64,000 nucleotides of DNA from positions 1-64,000 of the forward strand of contig CACAAB010000003.1 of the NCBI GenBank assembly GCA_902530325.1. Reading direction: 5' to 3'. Positions within the stretch are counted from its first letter, which is position 1. Every line of letters starts with the position of its first letter. Below the pieces are notes generated by a model. It saw only the letters and a program-made list of their open reading frames with translations. It had not been told where the DNA came from and did not search any database. Position numbers and translations under genes: made by a program. Positions 31,602 through 41,037 of the stretch are shown piece after piece. The stretch comes from an uncultured SAR116 cluster alpha proteobacterium. GTDB lineage: Bacteria; Pseudomonadota; Alphaproteobacteria; Puniceispirillales; Marisalimonadaceae.

Positions 31602-34181
31602 CTAATATAAAGGGGATAAATTTTTCTGAGTGGCTTTTATTTTTTTTAAATCAATTGTTTTTTTATCATAATTTGAATTAGGAAGTTGTCCTGGTTTGAA
31701 AGCTTCTAATATAGATCCCTTCTCGTTGGAGTTTACTTTGAAACCTGTTTTTGGATTTACTGATATTAACTTTATGCCAGCTGGTCTTCTGAAAGGTAAA
31801 TCAGGAGTGTTCTCAAGAACCTTTTCCATAAAATCTCTAAAAATTGGAGCTGCTACAGTGCTTCCAGTTTCTTTATAACCAAGTGGTCGTGGATCGTCAA
31901 AACCAACGAAAACTCCAGCAACTAAATCGCTTGAAAAACCAACAAACCAAGCATCAGTGTTTGCGTTTGTTGTACCAGTTTTGCCTGCTAAATTTCTTCC
32001 TAAAGAATTAACTACAACTCCCGTCCCTCTTTTCACTGCCCCTTGTAACATTGATACCATCTGATAAGCAGAAGAAGATGAAATAATTGTTTCTCTTGAA
32101 TCCTTAATAGCTACTGAGGGAATTTCCATTGAATTAGACTTATCTCCATTACAATACTTACATTCTCTTTCGTCATGCCTAAAAATTGTATGTCCTCTTC
32201 TATCCTGCACACGATCAATTAATGTTGGTTTAATTCTTTTACCACCATTGACAATCATGCCATATGCATTTGTTAAACTAAGCAGGTTTGTTTCTCCTGC
32301 ACCTAGAGACATAGACAAATATGATGGTAAGTTTTTACTAATACCAAATTTTGCAGCATAATCTTGAATGATATTTTTATTTTCACCTTGTTTTTGAGAG
32401 ATATAATTAACAATGAAATCTACATTACTAACATCTGTATTAATTTTCTCAGCAATCGCATTATTTGAATAACCCATTTCAAGATAATTTTTTACAATTT
32501 CTTCCTCTTCTATTAACTTAATGGCAAGTCGAGCTGTCATCAAATTTCTAGATTTTTCAATTCCTAACCTCATTGGACTAGGACCGTAAAACTTTTTAGT
32601 GTAATTAGCAGGTTTCCATTTTTTTTGTCTTGGGCCTTGATCATATGCTAATGCTGCATCCAAAATTAAATCAGTTGGTTTATAGTTTCTTTCTAATCCT
32701 GCTAAATACACAAATGGTTTGAAAGCAGAGCCGGGTTGCCTTTTTGCCTGAGTTGCTCTGTTAAACTCACTTTTGTGAAAATTGTATCCCCCACTCATAG
32801 CAAGCACTCTTCCAGTATTTGGGTCCAAGACAACTATTGCACCATTTACAATAGGTCTCTGTGAAAGAGAATAATATGTTACATTTTTATTTTTATTTTT
32901 AAGTTTATTTTCTTTAATAACAATTATGTCACCTTTTGAGACAAATTGTTCAAAACTTTTAAATTTTGGTCCTAAATAAATATTTAAACGGTTATCATCG
33001 TCTTTTTTTATCGTCTGAGGTCTTGCCCACGAAGCATTTCTAAATTCTATTTTAACATTTTTGTTTCCTTGAAATAAAACATTAATAATATCTTTGGAAA
33101 CTTTTTTTACTACTGCAGCCATTCTGTTTTCAGGAAGTTCTTTTTGAAAGTTTTGTAGATATATTAATAATTCATTATTTGTAAAATTCGACAAATCGAT
33201 GCTACTTAATGGACCTCTCCAGCCTTGCCTTTTGTCCAATTTTTCTAATCCTTCAATTAAAGCTAATTCTGCTTTTTTCTGTATAGAAAGATCAAGCGTA
33301 GTTCTGACTGAATATCCATTTGTATATAACTTTGAACCAATCTTTTTATTTTTTATTAAGATTTTCCTGACCTCTTCTGTGAAATAAGGAGCATAACCTT
33401 CATCAATTCCAGTTGATTTACGAAGCCTAATCATTTTTTTACTTTCTATATTTTTTATTTCCTCTTCAATAAATCCATTCTTATACATTTGTGATAAAAC
33501 CCAATTTCTTCTCAAGATAGCCTGTTTTTGTTTATAAATGGGGTTATAATTATTAGGAGCTTTTGGTAAAGCTGCTAAAAAAGCAGCTTCTGACAAATCA
33601 AGATTATCTAAACTTTTATCAAAATAATTTAATGCTGCGGCTGCTACACCATAAGATTTAAAACCTAAATAAATCTCATTCAAATATAATTCTAGTATCT
33701 CATTTTTTGAAAATGCCCTTTCAATACGTATTGCCAAAATTGCTTCCTTAAATTTTCTTTCATATGATAACTCAGATGATAATAAAAAGTTTTTTGCAAC
33801 TTGTTGGGTTATTGTAGATGCTCCAATTAATCTTTTACTGGTGCCAAAATTCTTAATATTTGTAATTAAAGCTCTTAGTGTAGCCTTCAGATCTATACCA
33901 AAATGATTATAAAAGTCTTTATCTTCTGCTGAAATAAATGCATTTATAACTTTTTTAGGAATTACACTTATCGGTACAAATACTCTTTTTTGAATAGCGT
34001 ATTCTGCTAACAATGCACCATTACCTGCATGTATTCTAGTAACTATATTTGGATTATACTTTGTCAATTCTTTATAATCTGGAAGGTCTTTTCCAAAATA
34101 CCACAACCCATATATGAAAACTGCTATTCCAGATAAAATAAGTAAAAATGTTAATGTTATAAAATATGATAAAACTTTCAT
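31602..34181 (-). CDS. mrcA: Penicillin-binding protein 1A
   Basis: Bifunctional peptidoglycan synthase of 859 residues. An N-terminal membrane anchor is followed by the GT51 glycosyltransferase with EDKDFYNHFGID and GASTITQQVAKN, then an OB-like insert typical of PBP1A, and the transpeptidase with SxxK in PGSAFKPF, and KTGTTNANTD. It polymerises and cross-links glycan strands in the periplasm. It sits between amiC and prfB on the same strand. Confidence 0.95.
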   Translation of the reverse strand: MKVLSYFITLTFLLILSGIAVFIYGLWYFGKDLPDYKELTKYNPNIVTRIHAGNGALLAEYAIQKRVFVPISVIPKKVINAFISAEDKDFYNHFGIDLKATLRALITNIKNFGTSKRLIGASTITQQVAKNFLLSSELSYERKFKEAILAIRIERAFSKNEILELYLNEIYLGFKSYGVAAAALNYFDKSLDNLDLSEAAFLAALPKAPNNYNPIYKQKQAILRRNWVLSQMYKNGFIEEEIKNIESKKMIRLRKSTGIDEGYAPYFTEEVRKILIKNKKIGSKLYTNGYSVRTTLDLSIQKKAELALIEGLEKLDKRQGWRGPLSSIDLSNFTNNELLIYLQNFQKELPENRMAAVVKKVSKDIINVLFQGNKNVKIEFRNASWARPQTIKKDDDNRLNIYLGPKFKSFEQFVSKGDIIVIKENKLKNKNKNVTYYSLSQRPIVNGAIVVLDPNTGRVLAMSGGYNFHKSEFNRATQAKRQPGSAFKPFVYLAGLERNYKPTDLILDAALAYDQGPRQKKWKPANYTKKFYGPSPMRLGIEKSRNLMTARLAIKLIEEEEIVKNYLEMGYSNNAIAEKINTDVSNVDFIVNYISQKQGENKNIIQDYAAKFGISKNLPSYLSMSLGAGETNLLSLTNAYGMIVNGGKRIKPTLIDRVQDRRGHTIFRHDERECKYCNGDKSNSMEIPSVAIKDSRETIISSSSAYQMVSMLQGAVKRGTGVVVNSLGRNLAGKTGTTNANTDAWFVGFSSDLVAGVFVGFDDPRPLGYKETGSTVAAPIFRDFMEKVLENTPDLPFRRPAGIKLISVNPKTGFKVNSNEKGSILEAFKPGQLPNSNYDKKTIDLKKIKATQKNLSPLY

Positions 34182-34224
34182 CTTTTATTCCTATAACGTA
34201 AATTAGACTTTTTTGGGACAGAAT

Positions 34225-35481
34225 TTAATTTTCATAATTAATAAAATAATTTTGAATAGAATTTGCTAAACCCTTACTAAGTTCATCTAAATATTTAGAA
34301 TCTAATAACTTTTTTTCTTCTTGTTTATTAGATAAAAATCCAATCTCAATTAACACAGAAGGAATGTCATAAGACTTTAAAACTGAAAAGCCTGCAAATC
34401 TGTGTCCTCGATTCACTGCCAATTTAGTTTTTTCTAAATTTAATAAAATATTTTTCGCTAAAAATGAACTATCGTTCATTGCTTCTCTTTGAAACATTTT
34501 AATTAAATTTCCATAAATTAATGGATCTTTAATTTTTTCTTGATTTTCAAAAAGTTTGTCAACCTCATTTTCTCTTCGGGCTAACATTTGTGCTTCTCTA
34601 TCTGAAGCTTTATCAGAAAGACTGAAAACAGAAATCCCTTTTGCTTTTTTATTTTTACTGGAGTCCGCATGAATAGAAATAAATATATCTGCTTTATTTT
34701 TTTTTGCTAGCATAGTCCTTTTTCTCAATGTTAAGTAAACATCTTTATTTCGTGAGAGGATTGGTAAAATACCTTCAATTTTTTTTAGTTTTTTTGCTAA
34801 TAAAATTGACGCTTTAAGAGTAACATCTTTCTCTAATGAACCTAACTGTCCAATTGCACCCGGGTCTTTCCCTCCATGTCCTGGATCTATAAAGACAACA
34901 TAATCTTTGTTAAAATTTGTTTTTTTCAGATTTTGTTTTTTTAATAAATATGTACTATTTTTTTTTGATTTGGTCTTAAATTTATCAGATAGTATTTTGA
35001 CATTATTATCTAATGAAAAAATATTTCCATCATTTTTATTAAGAATGTATTTCGCAACAGCATAATTTGCTTCAGAAGTAATAGAAAAGTAAATATTTAA
35101 ATTTATTCGTGTATCATTGATCTTATAATATGATATGTTTGAAATTATTGTTGGATTGTTAAACTCTAAAACTAACTTTGAGGTTGGTTTTGAATTTTTA
35201 TTAAATCTAACTTCCCTGATGAATTCATGATCATAAGATTTTTTATACTTGATCATCAATGAGTTCTTAAAAAAAAACTGAATTCTAAATGGTTCTCCAA
35301 TTAAGTATGTTTTAAAATCCTCATAAATATCAACATTTTTACAACTCATATTTCTTTGATTAATTTCACAACTCGTGAGCAGTTTACTTTGATCAGCACG
35401 TAATATAGTAGCAGTAGTAATTAATAAAGTTAGAAAAATTACTCTAAAAAGGAATAGGCTAGCATCTTTTCTTAATTTCAT
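34225..35481 (-). CDS. amiC: N-acetylmuramoyl-L-alanine amidase
   Basis: Periplasmic cell-wall amidase of 418 residues that splits daughter cells. It has a signal peptide, an N-terminal AMIN-like beta domain (about 40-170) and the Amidase_3 zinc domain with FIDPGHGGKDPGAIG, then FISIHADSS and the catalytic glutamate in VLIEIGFLSN. It is 43 bp upstream of mrcA and divergent from rne across a long intergenic region. Confidence 0.92.
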   Translation of the reverse strand: MKLRKDASLFLFRVIFLTLLITTATILRADQSKLLTSCEINQRNMSCKNVDIYEDFKTYLIGEPFRIQFFFKNSLMIKYKKSYDHEFIREVRFNKNSKPTSKLVLEFNNPTIISNISYYKINDTRINLNIYFSITSEANYAVAKYILNKNDGNIFSLDNNVKILSDKFKTKSKKNSTYLLKKQNLKKTNFNKDYVVFIDPGHGGKDPGAIGQLGSLEKDVTLKASILLAKKLKKIEGILPILSRNKDVYLTLRKRTMLAKKNKADIFISIHADSSKNKKAKGISVFSLSDKASDREAQMLARRENEVDKLFENQEKIKDPLIYGNLIKMFQREAMNDSSFLAKNILLNLEKTKLAVNRGHRFAGFSVLKSYDIPSVLIEIGFLSNKQEEKKLLDSKYLDELSKGLANSIQNYFINYEN

Positions 35482-35896
35482 CGCAATTTTGTTTGTAGTT
35501 TTATAAATTTGGTAAAATTATTATATACAACAAAAAATAAAGTTTGTCTTGATAACGTTTAGGTTATATAAATATTATTGGAATTTTTTAAAGTGAGTAT
35601 GTATTAGATTTTTTATTATAAGAAAGATGGAATATATATAGTTTTAATGCTTATGCATTAACATTGTACGAATGAGTTAAGATTTAAGTCGGATTGTATC
35701 ACTAATAATGAGGTTGTTGTTTAAGTTTTATATTAAATTTATTTATGTTTTATTTTTACTAAATATAATGTTTACATATAAATAATTAACTAATTACACA
35801 TAAGTTTATATCTCCATTTATTTTTATTTTTACTCATTCGCAAATTGGTGTTCTGTTAGATTTGTTTAACAAAACATTATAATTTGGAGATTAATT
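35482..35896. other. Long AT-rich leader between amiC and rne
   Basis: 415 bp with no visible gene. It must hold the divergent promoters of amiC and rne. Features seen are a TAATGC-TTAT-GCATTA inverted repeat at 35645-35660 and the 13-bp palindrome TTTGTTTAACAAA at 35861-35873, 23 bp before the rne start. RNase E mRNAs often have long, self-cleaved leaders, so a long rne 5' UTR is plausible. Confidence 0.45.
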
Positions 35897-37954
35897 ATGA
35901 ATAAACGTTTGTTAATTGATGCAAGAGAGTCTGAAGAAACAAGAGTAATAACTACAAGCAATGACTTAATAGATGACTTTGAATATGAAGTTCATTCTCG
36001 AAGACAGCTTAAAGGAAATATCTATTTAGCAAGAGTTACAAGGGTTGAGCCTAGTCTTCAGGCAGCATTTATTGAATATGGTGGAAACCGACAAGGTTTT
36101 TTAGCCTTTAGTGAAATACACCCTGATTATTATAGGATTCCAGTTGAAGACAAACAAAAACTTCTAGCCGAAGCTACTGAAAAACCTGATGAAGAACTTT
36201 ACTCTAGTGATAATATTATTGATGACAATACAGATGACTACAATGAAGAAGAACTAAAAAAAATTAAAAGGAATTTATACAGAAATTACAAAATTCAAGA
36301 GGTGATAGCTCGTCGTCAAATTTTATTAGTGCAGGTTGTAAAAGAAGAACGAGGAACCAAAGGTGCTGCATTAACAACTTATATTTCTATAGCAGGAAGG
36401 TACTGCGTATTAATGCCAAACACACCAAGGGGTGGAGGTGTAAGTAGAAAAATTGCAAGTATTACGGATAGAAAAAGACTAAAAAAAATTGTTGATGATC
36501 TTGACGTTGCTGCTGGAATGGCAGTCATAATTAGAACTGCTGGGAGTAAAAGAACTAAGACTGAAATAAAAAGAGATTATTCCAATTCATTAGCAATTTG
36601 GGAAAATGTTAAAAAACTAACATTAGAATCTAATGCACCTTTTCTAATCCATGAAGAAGGATCGTTAGTTAAGAGAGCTATAAGGGATCTATATAATAGT
36701 GATATTGATGAGGTTTTAGTAGAAGGCATTGATGCTTATAAAGTTTGTAAAAACTATATGAAAGCAGTAATGCCAAGTCATGCAAAAAAAGTTCAACAGC
36801 ATACTGATGAACGAAATCACCTGTTTCAAAAATTTAAATTAGATACCCAATTACAAGATATTTTCAATCCAAAGGTTACTCTAAGATCCGGAGGATATCT
36901 TATTATAGACCAAACCGAAGCTTTAGTTGCTGTAGATGTTAATTCAGGAAAAGCAACAAGAGAAAGATCTATAGAAGATACTGCATTAAAAACTAATATA
37001 GAAGCTGCTGAGGAGTTTGCCCGTCAGTCAAGACTGAGAGATCTATCTGGTTTAATTGTAATTGACTTTATTGATATGGAAGAGAGTAAAAATCGTAACT
37101 TGGTAGAAAAAAAATTAAAAGAAGCAATGAAAAAAGATAGAGCCAGAATTCAAATTGGAGAAATTAGTAACTTTGGTCTTCTTGAATTATCTCGCCAAAG
37201 ACTAAGACCCTCCGTAGTAGAAAATTCTTCTGAAGTATGTCCTCAATGTGGAGGTTCTGGTAGAATCCAATCGGTAGAAGTAAGTGCAATTCAAATTCTA
37301 AGGTCGATTGAAGAAGAAGGTAACTTAGAAGAAAACGTCGGTATAAGAGTATCCGCACATCCTGACATTATACTTCATATATTAAACAAAAAGCGACCAC
37401 AAATAAATGAAATTGAAACACGATATAAAATTTCTCTAGATTTTTTTAATGATAATTCAATTATTCCCCCTCAAAAAAAATTGGAAATTATTAAAAATAA
37501 TTCTAGTACCGATCAAGAACAATTAGGACCAAAAACAAATAACGAAACTAATGAGGAAGAAGAACAGCATACTAAAAAAATTAAAACAAAGAAAGTGAAC
37601 AGAAGAAAGAAAAAACCTACTAATAAAACTAATAACGATAAAATTGCCCCTATTACGGAAGGAGAAATTTCGCACGCTAAAAATACAAATAAAGACGACT
37701 TAAAAGAAATCTCTAAAATGAGAAGTAAAGCAAAGGTAATAAAACCTAAAACAAAAAAATCTGAAAATAAAACACCAAAAAAATTAAAAACTTCTGTAAA
37801 AAAAATGAAGAAAGAAGAAGACATTGTATCAAAGTCTAAAAATAATAAAAATGAAATAAGAGAGTCTAAATCTTCATCTCCTATTGAAATTACTGAAATA
37901 AATGAAAATTCTAAATTAGAAAAGCCAAAGAAAAAAGGTTGGTGGTCAAAATAA
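35897..37954 (+). CDS. rne: Ribonuclease E
   Basis: RNase E/G family endoribonuclease of 685 residues, the core of mRNA turnover and rRNA processing. The S1 domain is in residues 35-120 with an acidic insert, the DNase I-like catalytic part has VAVDVNSGK and LIVIDFIDM, and the zinc-link CPQCGGSGR is followed by the small domain. After about residue 520 the protein is a lysine- and glutamate-rich disordered tail, shorter than the E. coli degradosome scaffold. An ATG with GGAG upstream starts it. The 3' end overlaps the M48 protease gene by 16 bp. Confidence 0.96.
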   Translation: MNKRLLIDARESEETRVITTSNDLIDDFEYEVHSRRQLKGNIYLARVTRVEPSLQAAFIEYGGNRQGFLAFSEIHPDYYRIPVEDKQKLLAEATEKPDEELYSSDNIIDDNTDDYNEEELKKIKRNLYRNYKIQEVIARRQILLVQVVKEERGTKGAALTTYISIAGRYCVLMPNTPRGGGVSRKIASITDRKRLKKIVDDLDVAAGMAVIIRTAGSKRTKTEIKRDYSNSLAIWENVKKLTLESNAPFLIHEEGSLVKRAIRDLYNSDIDEVLVEGIDAYKVCKNYMKAVMPSHAKKVQQHTDERNHLFQKFKLDTQLQDIFNPKVTLRSGGYLIIDQTEALVAVDVNSGKATRERSIEDTALKTNIEAAEEFARQSRLRDLSGLIVIDFIDMEESKNRNLVEKKLKEAMKKDRARIQIGEISNFGLLELSRQRLRPSVVENSSEVCPQCGGSGRIQSVEVSAIQILRSIEEEGNLEENVGIRVSAHPDIILHILNKKRPQINEIETRYKISLDFFNDNSIIPPQKKLEIIKNNSSTDQEQLGPKTNNETNEEEEQHTKKIKTKKVNRRKKKPTNKTNNDKIAPITEGEISHAKNTNKDDLKEISKMRSKAKVIKPKTKKSENKTPKKLKTSVKKMKKEEDIVSKSKNNKNEIRESKSSSPIEITEINENSKLEKPKKKGWWSK

Positions 37955-39306
37955 GATTAATAATTTTAATATTTTGTATTTTTTTTTCAAATAATGGATT
38001 CTCTGCTCAAAATTTCCAAATAATCCGGGATGCAGAAATTGAATTTTTTTTACATAAACTGATTAAATCAACAATAGAGAATCATAAAAATAAAAAATAT
38101 TTCCCTCGATTAGTTTTTAATAACGAATACAATGCATTTGTTACTGGAACTAACAAAATTTATATCAATACAGGTTTGATAAATAAATCTAATTCTTTAA
38201 GTGAGATTCAAGCTATTTTGGCTCATGAAATTGGTCATCTGACTTTGAATCATTATACCTCAAGATTAATTAATACTAAAAATCTATCAAATTATTCAAA
38301 GTTTGCTACATTTGCAGGCGTTGCTCTCTCAGCAACAGGTAAATTAGATGCTAACTCTGCAATTGGATTGATGGTTGGATCAAATGATTTAGCAAAAAAA
38401 TCTTCACTTCAATTTTCTAGGATTCAAGAACAGCAAGCAGATAAATTTGCTTTGGATCAGATGATTAAAAATAAAGTCTCTTTGAAAGGTTTAGAGACAT
38501 TGTTAAATAATTTAAAAAATGAAGAACTTACCAACAAAGACGCAATAACTTATTATTATAGATCACACCCTTTTTCAAAACAAAGGTTAAAACAAGTAAT
38601 GAGATATAAAATGCAATTTCAAAAAAAATCTATTGGAGAACATAAAGTATCAATCAATAATAATATAATCCCCTTAAGATATATAAAAAATAAGATAAAA
38701 GCCTATAATGTTGACCCCTTTAACATAATTAAGAATACAGAAAATAAAAATGATTTTTTATCTAATTATTCTAGATTAATTGCTTTATATAGAGTTGGTA
38801 AATATGATTTAGCTTACAAAAATCTACTATTAATAGAAGATAGGTTGAAGGACTATCCATTTCTATATGAGTTAAAAGGTGATATCAAATTTAACAAGGG
38901 TGATTTTAATAGTGCAATAAAGGAGTACGAAAAAGCAATTCATAGTTTTAAAGAAGTGTTTAGTCCTTCCACAGATCTTATAAAATTTTCTTTAATTAAG
39001 GCATATCTACAATCTAATAATAAAAAAGAATTGAAAAAATCGATTATGGTTTTAGAAGAAATACTTTATAATAATCCTAATTGGAGTTACTTGTGGCGAT
39101 TATTGGCTAAATCCTCTGGTAAATTAAATAAAAAAGGTGTATCTTATATTGCTTTGGCTGAAGAGGCACTAATTAAAAAAAACTTTATTAAAGCAAAAAA
39201 ATATGTAGATATGGCCAATAGGCAAGCAAAGTTACCTACCTCCTACAGGGTAAGAGGTGCTGATATACTTGCTAGAATAAATGTGATTAAACATAACAAC
39301 AAATAA
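37939..39306 (+). CDS. M48 metalloprotease with TPR repeats (BepA-like)
   Basis: Periplasmic zinc protease of 455 residues. A signal peptide (hydrophobic 6-17, cleavage near FSA) is followed by the M48 domain with the zinc motif HEIGH in ILAHEIGHLTLNH and a glutamate in QEQQADKFA. The C-terminal half has TPR units (KGDFNSAIKEYEKAI). This is the layout of BepA/YfgC, which checks outer-membrane protein assembly. The start is a TTG or the GTG three bases on, both inside the end of rne, so translation is coupled. Confidence 0.88.
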   Translation: MVVKIRLIILIFCIFFSNNGFSAQNFQIIRDAEIEFFLHKLIKSTIENHKNKKYFPRLVFNNEYNAFVTGTNKIYINTGLINKSNSLSEIQAILAHEIGHLTLNHYTSRLINTKNLSNYSKFATFAGVALSATGKLDANSAIGLMVGSNDLAKKSSLQFSRIQEQQADKFALDQMIKNKVSLKGLETLLNNLKNEELTNKDAITYYYRSHPFSKQRLKQVMRYKMQFQKKSIGEHKVSINNNIIPLRYIKNKIKAYNVDPFNIIKNTENKNDFLSNYSRLIALYRVGKYDLAYKNLLLIEDRLKDYPFLYELKGDIKFNKGDFNSAIKEYEKAIHSFKEVFSPSTDLIKFSLIKAYLQSNNKKELKKSIMVLEEILYNNPNWSYLWRLLAKSSGKLNKKGVSYIALAEEALIKKNFIKAKKYVDMANRQAKLPTSYRVRGADILARINVIKHNNK

Positions 39307-39325
39307 TTTTTAAGTGAGAAAAGTG

Positions 39326-40030
39326 ATGAATATAGTTACTACGTGCATTATTTTTTTTATATCCTCTTTTTTAATAATTTTTTCGTCTAAATCACACGAG
39401 ATCAATAAAAATAATATTGAAATAATAATAAAAGATTTTTTAATTAAAAATCCTGGATTAATAAAATCAACGCTAGACGAATATAAAATATCTCTTGAAA
39501 ATAAAAAAAAACAAAATGCTATTAGCTTATTAAAGGAAGTTGACAACCCAAAAATATCCCAAAAAAAAGCTGATGTAACTATTTATGAATTCTTTGATTA
39601 TAATTGTGGTTATTGTAAATCTGTTGTCAAAACGATTATGGATATTATTTCTGAAGATAAAAAAATTAATTTTGTGTTTGTTGAGTTTCCAATTTTATCA
39701 CAACAATCATATTTTGCTGCAAAAGCTGCCCTTGCTTCAAAAAAACAAGGCCTTTATAATGACTTCCACTTGTCATTAATGAATATAAAAGGCAGAGTAA
39801 ATGAAGAAAAAGTATTTAGTATTGCAAATAAAATAGGCTTGGATATAAACCAGCTGAAAATAGACATGAATAATCCAGAAATTGAAGAGCTATTGATAAA
39901 AAATAGAAAAATTGCAAAAATATTAGGCTTAAATGGTACTCCAGCATTTATAATTGGAGATATTATTTATCCTGGCGCTTTAGATATAAATAATTTAAAG
40001 GAAATAATAAAACAATTTCGTGAAAGTTAA
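39326..40030 (+). CDS. DsbA-family thiol:disulfide protein
   Basis: Exported thioredoxin-fold protein of about 234 residues. I chose the ATG at 39326; a GTG 12 bases earlier is possible. A hydrophobic signal segment is followed by an N-terminal helix region, then the redox motif CGYC in DYNCGYCK, and the cis-proline in NGTPAF. It is of the DsbA/ScsC/BdbD-like group (Com1-like in alphaproteobacteria), which makes or checks disulfides in the periplasm. It is 19 bp after the M48 gene on the same strand. Confidence 0.88.
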   Translation: MNIVTTCIIFFISSFLIIFSSKSHEINKNNIEIIIKDFLIKNPGLIKSTLDEYKISLENKKKQNAISLLKEVDNPKISQKKADVTIYEFFDYNCGYCKSVVKTIMDIISEDKKINFVFVEFPILSQQSYFAAKAALASKKQGLYNDFHLSLMNIKGRVNEEKVFSIANKIGLDINQLKIDMNNPEIEELLIKNRKIAKILGLNGTPAFIIGDIIYPGALDINNLKEIIKQFRES

Positions 40031-40094
40031 CTAACTTCTATAATTAGTTTTAAAATCGACAAGATATAAAATACTATTTCATTTGGAGATGATT

Positions 40095-40535
40095 TTGAAA
40101 AGTAAATTATACATTATTAATGGACCAAACCTTAACCTTCTTGGCACTAGAGAACCAGAAAAATATGGAAATATTTCTTTAGACAAAATAAAAATATTAT
40201 GTACTGAGAAATGTAATAATTACGACTTAGATTTAATTTTTTTTCAATCAAACATAGAAGGTGAATTAATCGGTCAAATACATAATGCTATAGAAGATGG
40301 AAATGGAATTATAATTAATGCAGGCGCATTAACTCATACTTCTATTGGTCTCTTAGATGCTCTGAATATGTTTAAAGGACCAAAAATAGAATTACACATA
40401 ACTAATATTTATGCTCGTGAGAGTTTCCGTCATAAATCTTACATTTCACCAGTTGTTAACGGAATAATAGCAGGGTTTGGATTTAATTCTTACCTTCACG
40501 CTATAGATGCGATTAAAACTCTCTTAAACGATTAA
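40095..40535 (+). CDS. aroQ: 3-dehydroquinate dehydratase, type II
   Basis: Type II dehydroquinase, third step of the shikimate pathway, about 147 residues. It starts near IINGPNLNLLGTREPEKYG, with the catalytic tyrosine, then FFQSNIEGELIGQIH and INAGALTHTSIGLLDAL, and HITNIYARESFRH near the end. I prefer the TTG at 40095 (MKSKLYIING) because GGAG lies six bases upstream and relatives start at this point; an ATG at 40089 would overlap that ribosome site. It is the first gene of the aroQ-accB-accC run. Confidence 0.95.
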   Translation: MKSKLYIINGPNLNLLGTREPEKYGNISLDKIKILCTEKCNNYDLDLIFFQSNIEGELIGQIHNAIEDGNGIIINAGALTHTSIGLLDALNMFKGPKIELHITNIYARESFRHKSYISPVVNGIIAGFGFNSYLHAIDAIKTLLND

Positions 40536-40553
40536 ATTAGAAAAGGTAAATTT

Positions 40554-41030
40554 ATGACCAAAGAAAATATTCACAAAGAGAATTTGAGTATAGTCCAAAA
40601 GTTAGTTGATATTATAAAAAAAGATAATTTGTTAGAATTAGAATACGAAGCAAACGACTTAAAGATTAAAGTTGTTAAGAATATGAGAATCCCTTTTTCT
40701 AAACATCAAGAAACTATTGTTAGTATGCCTGATATTAAAGATGATAAAAAAGAAACTAAAATAATTAAAAAGGTTGAACAATTTACCAACAAGCATCCTG
40801 GCGCAGTGAACTCGCCAATGGTTGGTACAGCATATTCTGCACCTGAGCCTGGAAAAGATCCATTTGTTAAATTAAATTCTCAAGTTTCAAAAGGAGATAC
40901 GCTACTCATTATTGAAGCTATGAAAGTAATGAACACAATCACTGCGCCCAAATCTGGAAAAGTGATATTTATTGGTTTTGAAGATAGTCAACCAGTAGAA
41001 TTTGACCAATTACTAATTGTAATTGAATAA
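40554..41030 (+). CDS. accB: Biotin carboxyl carrier protein of acetyl-CoA carboxylase
   Basis: BCCP of 158 residues. The N terminus is a helix that binds AccC, a linker follows, and the C-terminal biotinyl domain has the lysine to be biotinylated in EAMKVMN. It carries CO2 between biotin carboxylase and carboxyltransferase in fatty-acid synthesis. It is 18 bp after aroQ; accC begins 7 bp later. Confidence 0.95.
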   Translation: MTKENIHKENLSIVQKLVDIIKKDNLLELEYEANDLKIKVVKNMRIPFSKHQETIVSMPDIKDDKKETKIIKKVEQFTNKHPGAVNSPMVGTAYSAPEPGKDPFVKLNSQVSKGDTLLIIEAMKVMNTITAPKSGKVIFIGFEDSQPVEFDQLLIVIE

Positions 41031-41037
41031 TCTAATC